This document shows positions 29,544 to 37,550 of a DNA stretch of 64,000 nt, in pieces. The position numbers were made by a program, and so were the translations under genes. The stretch's first letter is position 1; the number at the start of each line of letters is the position of its first letter. Under the pieces are notes generated by a model. The model searched no databases, had not been told where the DNA came from, and saw nothing but the letters and a program-made list of their open reading frames with translations. Source of the stretch: Azophilus sp965215035 (GTDB lineage Bacteria; Pseudomonadota; Gammaproteobacteria; Pseudomonadales; Azotimanducaceae); assembly GCA_965215035.1 (NCBI GenBank), contig OZ244040.1:1364001-1428000 (forward strand), read 5' to 3'.

Positions 29544-29566
29544 ACGAGGTTCTGGAGACCGTCTTG

Positions 29567-29878
29567 GTGCAAAACCAGCGCATCCGTATTCGCTTGAAGG
29601 CGTTCGATCACCGGCTGATTGACGTTTCGGCCCGGGAGATCGTCGATACGGCGAGAAGAACCGGTGCCCAGGTTCAGGGGCCGATACCTCTGCCCACGCG
29701 CAAGGAGCGGTTCACTGTGCTGATCTCGCCGCACGTCAACAAGGATGCCCGCGACCAATACGAGATTCGGACCCACAAACGTCTCCTGGACATCTTGGAA
29801 CCCACAGAGAAAACCGTGGACGCGCTTATGAAGCTCGACCTTGCGGCGGGTGTGGATGTACAGATCAGCTTGAACTGA
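29567..29878 (+). CDS. rpsJ: 30S ribosomal protein S10 (NusE)
   Basis: Head protein and antitermination factor partner of NusB/NusG. 103 residues, E. coli length, from GTG 29567 (the adjacent TTG 29564 is the alternative), after GGAG. It reads QNQRIRIRLKAFDHRLIDVS, then the loop with HVNKDARDQYEIRTHKR. The gap to rplC is 217 bp, unusually long. Leads the S10 operon transcript. Confidence 0.97.
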   Translation: MQNQRIRIRLKAFDHRLIDVSAREIVDTARRTGAQVQGPIPLPTRKERFTVLISPHVNKDARDQYEIRTHKRLLDILEPTEKTVDALMKLDLAAGVDVQISLN

Positions 29879-30095
29879 AAGTTGCCCGCCTTTGCGGTTG
29901 GCCCTGGTCTGTGCGCCGGTCGAGGAACGGGCAAGCCGGGTTCCGTTGGCGGGCTGGTGGAACAGCACGAGACCGTTTGTCCCTGCCGAGGCTTGGGCGG
30001 ACGGCGTTCGCCATGTGCGGAACGCACCCGGGGTTGCGACCGGGTCAGCCATTGTGCGTGGGTAACCTGCGCTTTGGAGTATAGGGAAACGAGCC
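29879..30095 (+). other. unusually long rpsJ-rplC gap
   Basis: 217 bp between two genes that lie much closer together in related S10 operons. No convincing gene; a TTG-initiated frame begins at 29882 but runs into rplC in another frame. No promoter or strong hairpin was identified. Confidence 0.4.
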
Positions 30096-30737
30096 GTGGC
30101 TATTGGTCTGATCGGCAAAAAAAGCGGCATGACGCGGGTATTCACCGAGGCGGGCGCATCGGTGCCCGTCACCGTTATCGAGGTGGCACCAAACCGGGTC
30201 GTGCAGATCAAGACGCCGGCAAAGGATGGCTACGCGGCGGTTCAGGTCACCACGGGGCAGCGCGCGCGGCCGCCGAAGCCACTCGCCGGCCATTTCGCGA
30301 AGGCCGGTGCCGGTGCCGGCCGCGGCCTTTGGGAGTTTCGGGTGGAATCGGTGGGCGACGAACTGGGGCTTGGCGCGGAACTCGGCGTGGAGCAGTTCGA
30401 AACCGGGCAGAAGGTCGATGTGCGCGGCCTATCGAAGGGCAAGGGCTATGCCGGCACCATCAAGCGCTGGAACTTCCGCGGCCAGGATAACTCCCACGGC
30501 AACTCCGTTTCGCACCGGGCACCCGGCTCTATCGGTCAGTGTCAGACGCCTGGCCGGGTGTTCAAGGGCAAGAAGATGGCCGGTCAATTGGGCCACGCCC
30601 GGGTGACCACCCAGAACCTCGAGGTCGTGCGGGTGGATGCGGAACGCAACCTGCTCCTCATCAAGGGTGCTGTCCCGGGTCCGGCGGGTGGGGATGTGCA
30701 TATTCGGCCGGCTATCAAGTCGGGTGGCGGGCGATGA
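30096..30737 (+). CDS. rplC: 50S ribosomal protein L3
   Basis: One of the first assembly proteins of 23S rRNA. 213 residues from GTG 30096 after AGGGAA. Contains GLIGKKSGMTRVF, the loop RHQ-like stretch and GSIGQCQTPGRVFKGKKM, whose glutamine is the PrmB methylation target in E. coli. Overlaps rplD by four bases (ATGA). Confidence 0.98.
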   Translation: MAIGLIGKKSGMTRVFTEAGASVPVTVIEVAPNRVVQIKTPAKDGYAAVQVTTGQRARPPKPLAGHFAKAGAGAGRGLWEFRVESVGDELGLGAELGVEQFETGQKVDVRGLSKGKGYAGTIKRWNFRGQDNSHGNSVSHRAPGSIGQCQTPGRVFKGKKMAGQLGHARVTTQNLEVVRVDAERNLLLIKGAVPGPAGGDVHIRPAIKSGGGR

Positions 30738-31570
30738 ATCTCGACCTATTGGCGGGCGGCAGCGTCGAGCTGTCCGATGTGACCTTCGGCCGGGAATTCA
30801 ACGAGCCACTGGTGCATCAGGTGGTCACCGCGTACCTCGCTGGGGGGCGCCAGGGCAGCCGGGCGCAGAAGTCGCGTTCACAACGGCGTGGCGGCGGGCG
30901 TAAACCCTGGCGTCAAAAGGGTACCGGGCGCGCCCGCGCCGGCACCATTCGCAGCCCCATCTGGCGCGGCGGCGGTGTGACCTTTGCCGCCAAACCCCAG
31001 AATCACGCGCAAAAGATGAATCGCAAGATGTATCGAGGCGCCCTGCGTTGTATTCTGTCCGAGTTGATTCGCCAAGACCGCCTCGTCGCCCTCGAATCCT
31101 TCCACGTAGCACACCCCAAGACCAAAGCCCTCCTGCAAAAACTCCAAGAACCGGAGTTAGGTGGAGCCCTCAGCCGGGGAGCGCGAGGGGGCGACAGCTC
31201 GCAGGAGGGAGCCCTCGCCCAAGAACCGCAGGCGGGCGATCTCGCGGAAGAAGAAAACCTCATCCAGGAACCCCAAGCGGCCGACGCCACGGAAGCCCCC
31301 ACGGAAGAAGAAAACCTCAGCCAGGAACCGCAAGGCAGCGCGCCCCGCGTAGAAGAGCCTGGCGACCGGGAACCGCGGGCGGACGCCCGTCCCGGAAAGA
31401 TTCTCATCGTCACCGAAGCCGTGGACGAGAACCTGTTTCTGGCCGCGCGCAATCTCAAGGATGTCGATGTGCTGGAGGTTGCCGGGGTTGATCCAGTGAG
31501 CCTGATCGGCCACGACAAGGTGCTGATCACGGTCGGCGCGCTGAGGCGGCTCGAAGGGGCGCTGGCATGA
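30734..31570 (+). CDS. rplD: 50S ribosomal protein L4 with acidic repeat insertion
   Basis: Essential ribosomal protein that lines the exit tunnel and, in E. coli, feeds back on its own operon. Residues 1-138 match L4, including the tunnel loop GGGRKPWRQKGTGRARAGT (53-71). Residues 220-278 match the end (ILIVTEAVDENLFLAARN, DPVSLIGHDKVL). Between them, residues about 139-219, is an insert absent from the 201-residue E. coli protein: 278 residues here. It is rich in Glu, Gln, Pro and Ala, with a 19-residue repeat of EEENL(I/S)QEPQ. The reading frame is intact and both flanks are conserved, so this is an expansion rather than a fusion. Start ATG 30734 overlaps the rplC stop. Confidence 0.97.
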   Translation: MNLDLLAGGSVELSDVTFGREFNEPLVHQVVTAYLAGGRQGSRAQKSRSQRRGGGRKPWRQKGTGRARAGTIRSPIWRGGGVTFAAKPQNHAQKMNRKMYRGALRCILSELIRQDRLVALESFHVAHPKTKALLQKLQEPELGGALSRGARGGDSSQEGALAQEPQAGDLAEEENLIQEPQAADATEAPTEEENLSQEPQGSAPRVEEPGDREPRADARPGKILIVTEAVDENLFLAARNLKDVDVLEVAGVDPVSLIGHDKVLITVGALRRLEGALA

Positions 31571-31875
31571 ACGCCGAACGCCTCTACACCGTGCTGCTGG
31601 AACCGCACATCTCAGAGAAGGTCTCCAACCTGGGCGACAAGAGCAATCAATACGCCTTCAAGGTGGCCCCCGATGCCACCAAGGTGGAGATCAAGACGGC
31701 TGTGGAGAAGATATTCGGAGTGAACGTCGAAGGCGTCTCCACGCTCAACGTTCGCGGCAAGGTCAAGCGCTCCTGGCGCCGTGTTTCCCGCAAGAAGAAT
31801 TGGAAAAAGGCTTATATCCGGGTCGCCGCTGGCCAGGAACTCGACTATATGGTGACGGACCGATGGCGGTCCTGA
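31567..31875 (+). CDS. rplW: 50S ribosomal protein L23
   Basis: Docking site for trigger factor and SRP at the tunnel exit. 102 residues, E. coli 100. ATG 31567 overlaps the rplD stop (ATGA). Contains PHISEKVSNLGDKSNQYAFKVAPDATKVEIK and the rRNA-binding loop GKVKR. Its end overlaps the start of rplB by 13 bp. Confidence 0.98.
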   Translation: MNAERLYTVLLEPHISEKVSNLGDKSNQYAFKVAPDATKVEIKTAVEKIFGVNVEGVSTLNVRGKVKRSWRRVSRKKNWKKAYIRVAAGQELDYMVTDRWRS

Positions 31876-32690
31876 AAGCAAAACCCACCTCGCCGGGGCG
31901 TCGCTTTGTCGTCAAGGTCGTCAACCCAGAGCTGCACAAGGGCAAGCCGTACAAGAGGCTCCTAGCCGGCAAGAGTCAGTCCGGTGGCCGCAACAACGCG
32001 GGCCGCATCACCACCCGGCATCGGGGTGGTGGGCACAAGCGCCGTATCCGCATGGTGGATTTCAAGCGCAACAAGGATGGCGTGCCGGCGGTCGTGGAGC
32101 GCCTGGAATACGACCCGAACCGCACGGCCCATGTGGCGCTGCTGAAGTACGCCGACGGCGAGCGGCGCTACATCATCGCGCCCCGGGCGGTGCGGGCCGG
32201 CGACCCGATCATGAGCGGCGGCAGCGCGCCGATCCGCCCGGGCAATGCCATGTCGTTGCGCAACATACCCGTGGGCAGTGTCGTGCATTGTGTGGAATTG
32301 AAGCCGGGCAAGGGTGCGCAAATTGCTCGCAGCGCGGGCAGCTCTGCGCAACTGGTCGCCCGGGAAGGAACCTATGCAACGCTGCGGCTCCGGTCTGGGG
32401 AAATGCGGCGCGTCCTGGCGGACTGCCGCGCCACGTTGGGCGAGGTGGGCAACAGCGAGCACAACCTGCGTTCCCTCGGCAAGGCTGGCGCGAAACGCTG
32501 GCGGGGCGTGCGTCCCACCGTTCGCGGCGTGGCCATGAATCCCGTAGACCATCCCCATGGCGGCGGCGAGGGCAAGAGTTCTGGCGGGCGCCATCCGGTT
32601 ACTCCCTGGGGCGTGCCGACCAAGGGGCACAAAACCCGCGGCAACAAGCGCACGGACAAGCTGATTGTGCGGCGGCGAGGCAGGAGATAG
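31863..32690 (+). CDS. rplB: 50S ribosomal protein L2
   Basis: Core protein near the peptidyl-transferase centre. 275 residues (E. coli 273). ATG 31863 lies inside the end of rplW. Landmarks: GRNNAGRITTRHRGGGHKRRIR and the catalytic-region sequence MNPVDHPHGGGEGKSSGGRHPVTPWG, which includes the functionally important histidine. Followed by rpsS after 3 bp. Confidence 0.99.
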   Translation: MAVLKAKPTSPGRRFVVKVVNPELHKGKPYKRLLAGKSQSGGRNNAGRITTRHRGGGHKRRIRMVDFKRNKDGVPAVVERLEYDPNRTAHVALLKYADGERRYIIAPRAVRAGDPIMSGGSAPIRPGNAMSLRNIPVGSVVHCVELKPGKGAQIARSAGSSAQLVAREGTYATLRLRSGEMRRVLADCRATLGEVGNSEHNLRSLGKAGAKRWRGVRPTVRGVAMNPVDHPHGGGEGKSSGGRHPVTPWGVPTKGHKTRGNKRTDKLIVRRRGRR

Positions 32691-32693
32691 GCG

Positions 32694-32969
32694 ATGTCGA
32701 GATCGTTGCGCAAGGGGCCGTTCGTCGACCTGCACCTGATTAAAAAGGTGGAAAACGCGGTTCGCAAGAACGAGAAGCGCCCCATCAAAACCTGGTCGCG
32801 ACGATCCATGATTTTGCCGGATATGGTCGGCCTCACCATCGCGGTTCACAACGGGCGGCAACACATTCCCATATACATCAACGAAGAGATGGTGGGGCAC
32901 AAGTTGGGCGAATTCGCCCCGACGCGAACCTACCGGGGCCATGCGGCGGACCGCAAGGCGCGGCGCTAG
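32694..32969 (+). CDS. rpsS: 30S ribosomal protein S19
   Basis: Head protein that contacts S13 and the A-site. 91 residues (E. coli 92). ATG 32694, after GGAG just before. Motifs SRSLRKGPFVDLHL and GLTIAVHNGRQHIPIYI. rplV follows after 13 bp. Confidence 0.98.
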   Translation: MSRSLRKGPFVDLHLIKKVENAVRKNEKRPIKTWSRRSMILPDMVGLTIAVHNGRQHIPIYINEEMVGHKLGEFAPTRTYRGHAADRKARR

Positions 32970-32982
32970 CGAGGTTGGCGGC

Positions 32983-33315
32983 ATGCAGGTTAGCGCAACG
33001 GCCAAGCGACTCCGGGTTTCACCGCGCAAGGCGCGGCTGGTGGTCGATCTCGTGCGGGGCATGCGGGTCGAGGCGGCCCTGAACGTGCTGGCGTTCAGTA
33101 CCCAGAAGGGGGCGGGCCTGGTGCGCAAGGTCGTCGAGTCGGCCATTGCCAATGCGGAAAGCAAGGAGGGTGCCGATGTCGACGAGTTGCGCATCGCCGA
33201 GATCTACGTCAACAAGGGGGTCACCATGAAACGCCTACGGCCGCGCGCCAAGGGGCGGGCCGACCGAATCTTCAAGCGCAGCAGCCACGTCACCGTGACG
33301 GTTACCGACGAGTAG
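32983..33315 (+). CDS. rplV: 50S ribosomal protein L22
   Basis: Exit-tunnel protein, the second main constriction partner of L4. 110 residues, E. coli length, from ATG 32983. N-terminal VSATAKRLRVSPRKARLVVDLVRG and the tunnel loop MKRLRPRAKGRADRIFKR are intact, so L22 has not changed length beside the expanded L4. Confidence 0.98.
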   Translation: MQVSATAKRLRVSPRKARLVVDLVRGMRVEAALNVLAFSTQKGAGLVRKVVESAIANAESKEGADVDELRIAEIYVNKGVTMKRLRPRAKGRADRIFKRSSHVTVTVTDE

Positions 33316-33320
33316 TTCCC

Positions 33321-33971
33321 ATGGGCCAGAAAGTACATCCGACGGGCATGCGTCTGGGCATTGTTAAGGAACACGCTTCCATTTGGTATGCGGACCGCGA
33401 TACCTACGCCCGGTACCTGCTGAACGACCTGGAGGTTCGCGACTATTTGCGGCAACGGCTTGCCCAGGCATCGGTCAGCCGTATCGACATCGAACGGCCG
33501 GCGGAAACAGCGCGCATAACCATTCATACCGCCCGCCCAGGCATCGTAATCGGCAAGAAGGGCGAGGATGTGGAGCGGTTGCGCCAGAGCCTTGCCGAGA
33601 TGATGAAGGTGCCTGTGCACGTCAACATCGAGGAAATCCGCAAGCCCGAACTCGATGCGTTCCTGGTTGCGCAGAATGTTGCCCAACAGTTGGAGCGCCG
33701 CGTGCAGTTCCGCCGGGCGATGCGCCGCGTCATTCAAAATGCCATGCGCTTGGGTGCCAAGGGGGTCAAGGTGCGGGTGGCGGGCCGGCTCGGTGGCGCG
33801 GAAATCGCCCGCTCGGAGGTCTATCACGAGGGCCGGGTGCCGTTGCACACGTTGCGGGCGGACATCGACTACGCCACCTTCGAGGCGCAAACGACCTACG
33901 GCGTTCTGGGCATCAAGGTATGGATATTCAAGGGCGAAGTGTTTGGGCTGGAGGAGGAGCAAACGGCTTAG
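33321..33971 (+). CDS. rpsC: 30S ribosomal protein S3
   Basis: Part of the mRNA entry channel. 216 residues, shorter than E. coli (233) at the C-terminus, as in many proteobacteria. KH domain GIVIGKKGEDVERLRQ and C-terminal GVLGIKVWIFKGEV are conserved. A 55-bp gap to rplP follows, the longest in this part of the operon. Confidence 0.98.
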   Translation: MGQKVHPTGMRLGIVKEHASIWYADRDTYARYLLNDLEVRDYLRQRLAQASVSRIDIERPAETARITIHTARPGIVIGKKGEDVERLRQSLAEMMKVPVHVNIEEIRKPELDAFLVAQNVAQQLERRVQFRRAMRRVIQNAMRLGAKGVKVRVAGRLGGAEIARSEVYHEGRVPLHTLRADIDYATFEAQTTYGVLGIKVWIFKGEVFGLEEEQTA

Positions 33972-34026
33972 CCGAACTGGCCCCGGTCTCGGGTGCCGGT
34001 GTCGTTGCGGGCAACAGGATTCAAGC

Positions 34027-34440
34027 GTGCTACAACCGTCAAAAACCAAGTACAGAAAGCAGCAGAAGGGCCGCAACCGGGGTCTGGCGCATCGCGGTAG
34101 CCGGGTCAGCTTCGGCGAGTACGGCCTGAAAGCCGTGGGCCGCGGACGATTGACCTCGCGGCAGATCGAGGCCGGTCGCCGGGCCATGACCCGTCATGTG
34201 CGCCGGGGTGCTAAGGTCTGGATTCGGGCGTTCCCGGATAAGCCGATCACCAAAAAGCCCCTAGAGGTGCGCCAGGGCAAGGGCAAGGGCGCGGTGGAGT
34301 ATTGGGTCGCGCTGATTCAGCCGGGCAAGGTGGTCTATGAGATTGCGGGTGTCTCGGAAGATATCGCGCGGCGGGCGTTTCACCTCGCCGGCGCCAAACT
34401 GCCCTTTGCGACGACGTTCGCGAAGAGAACGGCAATTTAA
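34027..34440 (+). CDS. rplP: 50S ribosomal protein L16
   Basis: A-site and tRNA-binding protein. 137 residues from GTG 34027 (E. coli 136): MLQPSKTKYRKQQKGRNRG and the C-terminal GVSEDIARRAFHLAGAKLP. The last base of its stop codon is shared with the ATG of rpmC. Confidence 0.98.
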   Translation: MLQPSKTKYRKQQKGRNRGLAHRGSRVSFGEYGLKAVGRGRLTSRQIEAGRRAMTRHVRRGAKVWIRAFPDKPITKKPLEVRQGKGKGAVEYWVALIQPGKVVYEIAGVSEDIARRAFHLAGAKLPFATTFAKRTAI

Positions 34441-34631
34441 TGAACACGGTGGAACTCAGGGCCCTCGATGGGGCGGCGTTGCACGGCGAGCTGCTGCGCT
34501 TGCGCAAGGAGCATTTCAGCCTGCGCATGCAACGGGCGAGTGGGCAGCTCGGCCAGACCCACCTGCTTGAGGAAACCCGCCGGGATATCGCCAGGGTAAA
34601 GACGGTTATGCGGGAGCAGGCGAATGGCTGA
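34440..34631 (+). CDS. rpmC: 50S ribosomal protein L29
   Basis: Small helical protein at the tunnel exit next to L23. 63 residues, E. coli length. The two-helix plan is visible: MNTVELRALDGAALHGELL, then RLRKEHFSLRMQRASGQL. ATG 34440 overlaps the rplP stop by one base and rpsQ overlaps the end by eight. Confidence 0.97.
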   Translation: MNTVELRALDGAALHGELLRLRKEHFSLRMQRASGQLGQTHLLEETRRDIARVKTVMREQANG

Positions 34632-34896
34632 CGACAAGCGGGGCGGGGTGCGGCGCAGGCTTGCGGGCGTGGTGGTTAGCGACCGGATGGACAAAAGTAT
34701 CACGGTGCTTATCGAGCGCACGGTGCGGCACCCGGTATATGGCAAGATCATCCGGCGCTCCACCCGGCTGCACGCCCACGATGGGCGTAACGATGCCCGG
34801 GTTGGCGATCAGGTGACCATCGAAGAGTGCCGGCCAATCTCCAAGACAAAGTCCTGGCGGCTCAGCAGCGTCGACGAGCGCGCCGTGCTGGCATAG
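34624..34896 (+). CDS. rpsQ: 30S ribosomal protein S17
   Basis: OB-fold assembly protein. 90 residues (E. coli 84). GVVVSDRMDKSITVLIERTV and VGDQVTIEECRPISKTKSW are conserved. Start lies eight bases inside rpmC, indicating coupling. It ends the S10 operon; rplN follows after 14 bp without a visible terminator. Confidence 0.98.
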   Translation: MADDKRGGVRRRLAGVVVSDRMDKSITVLIERTVRHPVYGKIIRRSTRLHAHDGRNDARVGDQVTIEECRPISKTKSWRLSSVDERAVLA

Positions 34897-34910
34897 GGGA
34901 TGAACCGGGC

Positions 34911-35279
34911 ATGATTCAAGCGGAAAGCATGTTGCGCATAGCGGATAACAGCGGAGCGCGCCGGGTGCAGTGCATCAAGGTGCTCGGTGGCTCGCGCCGC
35001 CGCTACGCGGGCATTGGTGATGTTGTCAAGGTCAGCGTCAAGGAGGCCATTCCGCGCGGGCGGGTACGCAAGGGCCAGATCATGAACGCGGTGGTGGTGC
35101 GCACCAAGAAGGGGGTTCGGCGTCCGGACGGTTCGCTCATTCGATTCGACGAGAACGCCGCCGTGCTGCTCAATCCGCAGAATCAACCGGTGGGTACCCG
35201 GATATTCGGGCCGGTGACGCGGGAACTGCGCACAGAGCATTTTATGCGCATCGTTTCGTTGGCGCCCGAGGTTCTGTAG
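34911..35279 (+). CDS. rplN: 50S ribosomal protein L14
   Basis: First gene of the spc group. 122 residues from ATG 34911 (E. coli 123). IQAESMLRIADNSGARRVQCIKVLGG and IKVSVKEA-like segments are conserved, and L14 is also the RsfS-binding site, relevant to the rsfS gene at 50942. Start chosen by family length. Confidence 0.98.
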   Translation: MIQAESMLRIADNSGARRVQCIKVLGGSRRRYAGIGDVVKVSVKEAIPRGRVRKGQIMNAVVVRTKKGVRRPDGSLIRFDENAAVLLNPQNQPVGTRIFGPVTRELRTEHFMRIVSLAPEVL

Positions 35280-35294
35280 GGGCCGGATGGCACG

Positions 35295-35609
35295 ATGCGC
35301 AAAATCAGGAAGGAAGACGAGGTCATTGTGATTGCCGGTCGAGACAAGGGCAGGCGGGGCGAGGTGCTTGAAGTGCTGAGCGATGGCCGCTTGCTGGTCT
35401 CTGGCGTCAATCTGCTGAAGAAACACCAGCGGGCCAACCCGAACCAGGGGCAGCAGGGCGGCATCGTCGAGCGCGAGGGCCCCATACAGAGTTCCAATGT
35501 CGCGATCTGGAACCATGCCGAGGAACGGGCCGACCGGGTGGGGTTGCGCTTCGAAGACGGCACCAAGATCAGGTATTTCAAATCCACCGGCAAGCCGGTG
35601 GACGACTGA
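35295..35609 (+). CDS. rplX: 50S ribosomal protein L24
   Basis: Assembly initiator. 104 residues, E. coli length, KOW motif EVIVIAGRDKGRRGEVLEVLSDGR at the N-terminus, and GGIVEREGPIQSSNVAIWN. ATG 35295 follows 15 bp after rplN. Confidence 0.97.
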   Translation: MRKIRKEDEVIVIAGRDKGRRGEVLEVLSDGRLLVSGVNLLKKHQRANPNQGQQGGIVEREGPIQSSNVAIWNHAEERADRVGLRFEDGTKIRYFKSTGKPVDD

Positions 35610-35619
35610 GGCGCGGCGC

Positions 35620-36159
35620 GTGGCAAACTTGTATCACCGCTATGCCACCGAGATTCGTCCGGCGCTCCAGGAGCAACTGGGGTTGGCGAATGTCATGCAG
35701 ACGCCCTCGCTGGTTAAGGTCACGCTCAACATGGGGGTGGGCGACGCCGTCGCCGACCGCAAGATCATGGACAGCGCCGTGGCCGACTTGGCGCTGATTG
35801 CGGGCCAGAAACCCGTGGTGACCAATGCGCGCAAGTCGGAGGCCGCGTTCAAGATTCGTGAAGGGTTCCCGGTGGGCTGCAAGGTGACGCTGCGGCGCTC
35901 GCGCATGTATGAATTCGTTGAGCGCCTGGTCAATATCGCCATCCCGCGTATCCGCGACTTCCGCGGGCTGAACCCGCGCTCCTTCGATGGGCGGGGCAAT
36001 TTTTCCATGGGCATTACCGAGCAGATCGTGTTCGCGGAGATCGATTACGACAAGATCGATGCGATTCGGGGCCTAGATATCACGGTCACGACCAGTGCCC
36101 GGGCCGACTCCGAGGCATTGGCGCTGCTGCGGGCCTTCGGCTTTCCATTTCGAGACTAG
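35620..36159 (+). CDS. rplE: 50S ribosomal protein L5
   Basis: 5S rRNA-binding protein. 179 residues from GTG 35620, E. coli length. Motifs VTLNMGVGDAV, GQKPVVTNARKSEAAFKIREGFPVG and the P-site loop GLNPRSFDGRGNFSMGI. Ten bases after rplX. In E. coli S8 binds near the start of rplE to repress spc translation; that site was not modelled. Confidence 0.98.
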   Translation: MANLYHRYATEIRPALQEQLGLANVMQTPSLVKVTLNMGVGDAVADRKIMDSAVADLALIAGQKPVVTNARKSEAAFKIREGFPVGCKVTLRRSRMYEFVERLVNIAIPRIRDFRGLNPRSFDGRGNFSMGITEQIVFAEIDYDKIDAIRGLDITVTTSARADSEALALLRAFGFPFRD

Positions 36160-36173
36160 CGAGGCGCGAACAT

Positions 36174-36479
36174 ATGGCAAAGGTTTCCGTGATCGAACGG
36201 GAGAAACGGCGCGCCAGGGTGGTGGCCAAGTATGCGGCTCGGCGCGCCGAGCTCAAGGCCATCATCGGCGACCGGGGCGCCTCGGACGACGAGCGCTGGG
36301 AGGCGCAGTTGAAGCTGCAAAAACTCCCGCGCAACGCCTCCCCGGTTCGCCAGCAACGGCGTTGTGGTGTCACCGGCCGGTCGCGCGCGGTCTATCGCAA
36401 GTTCGGCTTGGGGCGCAACAAGCTGCGGGATGCGGCCATGCGTGGCGATGTCCCGGGTCTGGTGAAGGCAAGTTGGTAG
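36174..36479 (+). CDS. rpsN: 30S ribosomal protein S14 (zinc-independent)
   Basis: 101 residues, E. coli length. The C-terminal NASPVRQQRRCGVTGRSRAVYRKFGLGR has only one cysteine, so this is the long, zinc-free form. ATG 36174 follows AGCGAGGCG. Ten bases before rpsH. Confidence 0.98.
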   Translation: MAKVSVIEREKRRARVVAKYAARRAELKAIIGDRGASDDERWEAQLKLQKLPRNASPVRQQRRCGVTGRSRAVYRKFGLGRNKLRDAAMRGDVPGLVKASW

Positions 36480-36489
36480 GAGCGCCGCG

Positions 36490-36882
36490 GTGAGTATGCA
36501 AGATCCCATCGCCGATTTTCTGACCCGGATTCGCAATGCGCAGAAGGCCGGCCATGCCGAGGTGCGCATGCCGCACTCGACAGTCAAGGCCGCAATCTGC
36601 CGGGTACTGGAGCAGGAGGGCTATATCGCGGGCTACTCGTCGAGTGACGACGTCAAGCGGGAACTGTGCGTTCAGCTCAAGTACCGGCAGGGGACACCGA
36701 CCATTGAGGAACTCCACCGCGTCAGCCGTCCGGGCTTGCGAGTGTATAGCGCCCATGCCGACCTGCCCAAGGTGCGGGGCGGGCTTGGCGTTGCCGTGGT
36801 CAGCACCAGCCGCGGGGTCATGGCGGACCGGGTGGCGCGTGAACTGGGTATCGGCGGCGAAGTCCTGTGCACGGTCTTCTAG
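36490..36882 (+). CDS. rpsH: 30S ribosomal protein S8
   Basis: Central-domain assembly protein and spc-operon repressor in E. coli. 130 residues from GTG 36490, giving the MSMQDPIADFLTRIRNAQ N-terminus seen in E. coli. C-terminal GVAVVSTSRGVMADRVARELGIGGE is conserved. A 105-bp gap to rplF holds only a 22-codon frame I do not call. Confidence 0.98.
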   Translation: MSMQDPIADFLTRIRNAQKAGHAEVRMPHSTVKAAICRVLEQEGYIAGYSSSDDVKRELCVQLKYRQGTPTIEELHRVSRPGLRVYSAHADLPKVRGGLGVAVVSTSRGVMADRVARELGIGGEVLCTVF

Positions 36883-36987
36883 ATTATTGGGTGGCGGCGA
36901 TGAGGGACGTCAAATGAGTCGGGTGCGCACCGTTCGGCTATGTCCGCGTGGGTTTGCGGTGCCGCTGCCTTGGGCGGGATGATCGTA

Positions 36988-37521
36988 ATGTCTCGAATTG
37001 CAAACAATCCAGTGGATTTGCCAGCCGGGGTAGAGGCCAGGCTGGACGGTGCCCGGCTGACGGTCACCGGTGCCAAGGGCTCGCTGCAATTCGACATCAA
37101 TCCCGCCGTCGAGGTCCGCCAAGACGGTGCGCGCCTGGAATTCCTGGCGCGTAGCGGCGGGAAGTCCGCCCGGGCGCTGGCCGGCACGACCCGGTCGCTG
37201 GTGGGCAACATGGTGACGGGGGTCAGCGCCGGCTTCCAGAAACGGCTGACGCTGCAGGGTGTGGGCTACCGGGCGCGGGCGGCGGACGGCAAGCTCAACC
37301 TGCAACTGGGCTACTCGCATCCGGTGCAATACGAATTGCCGGCGGGGGTGGAGGCGGCGACGCCCAGCCCAACCGAGATCCTGATCACCGGGGCGGACAA
37401 GCAGGCCGTTGGCCAGGCGGCGGCGGAGATTCGGGCCTTCCGGCCGCCGGAACCCTACAAGGGCAAGGGCGTGCGCTACGCCGACGAGCGTGTGCGCCGC
37501 AAGGAAGCCAAGAAGAAGTAG
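36988..37521 (+). CDS. rplF: 50S ribosomal protein L6
   Basis: Two-domain protein near the sarcin-ricin loop. 177 residues, E. coli length, from ATG 36988. C-terminal PPEPYKGKGVRYADERVRRKEAKKK is canonical. Just after its stop codon the DNA repeats a lysine-rich stretch ending in a second stop near 37548, so readthrough would add AKKKRQKK. Confidence 0.98.
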   Translation: MSRIANNPVDLPAGVEARLDGARLTVTGAKGSLQFDINPAVEVRQDGARLEFLARSGGKSARALAGTTRSLVGNMVTGVSAGFQKRLTLQGVGYRARAADGKLNLQLGYSHPVQYELPAGVEAATPSPTEILITGADKQAVGQAAAEIRAFRPPEPYKGKGVRYADERVRRKEAKKK

Positions 37522-37550
37522 GCCAAGAAGAAGAGGCAAAAGAAGTAGGT

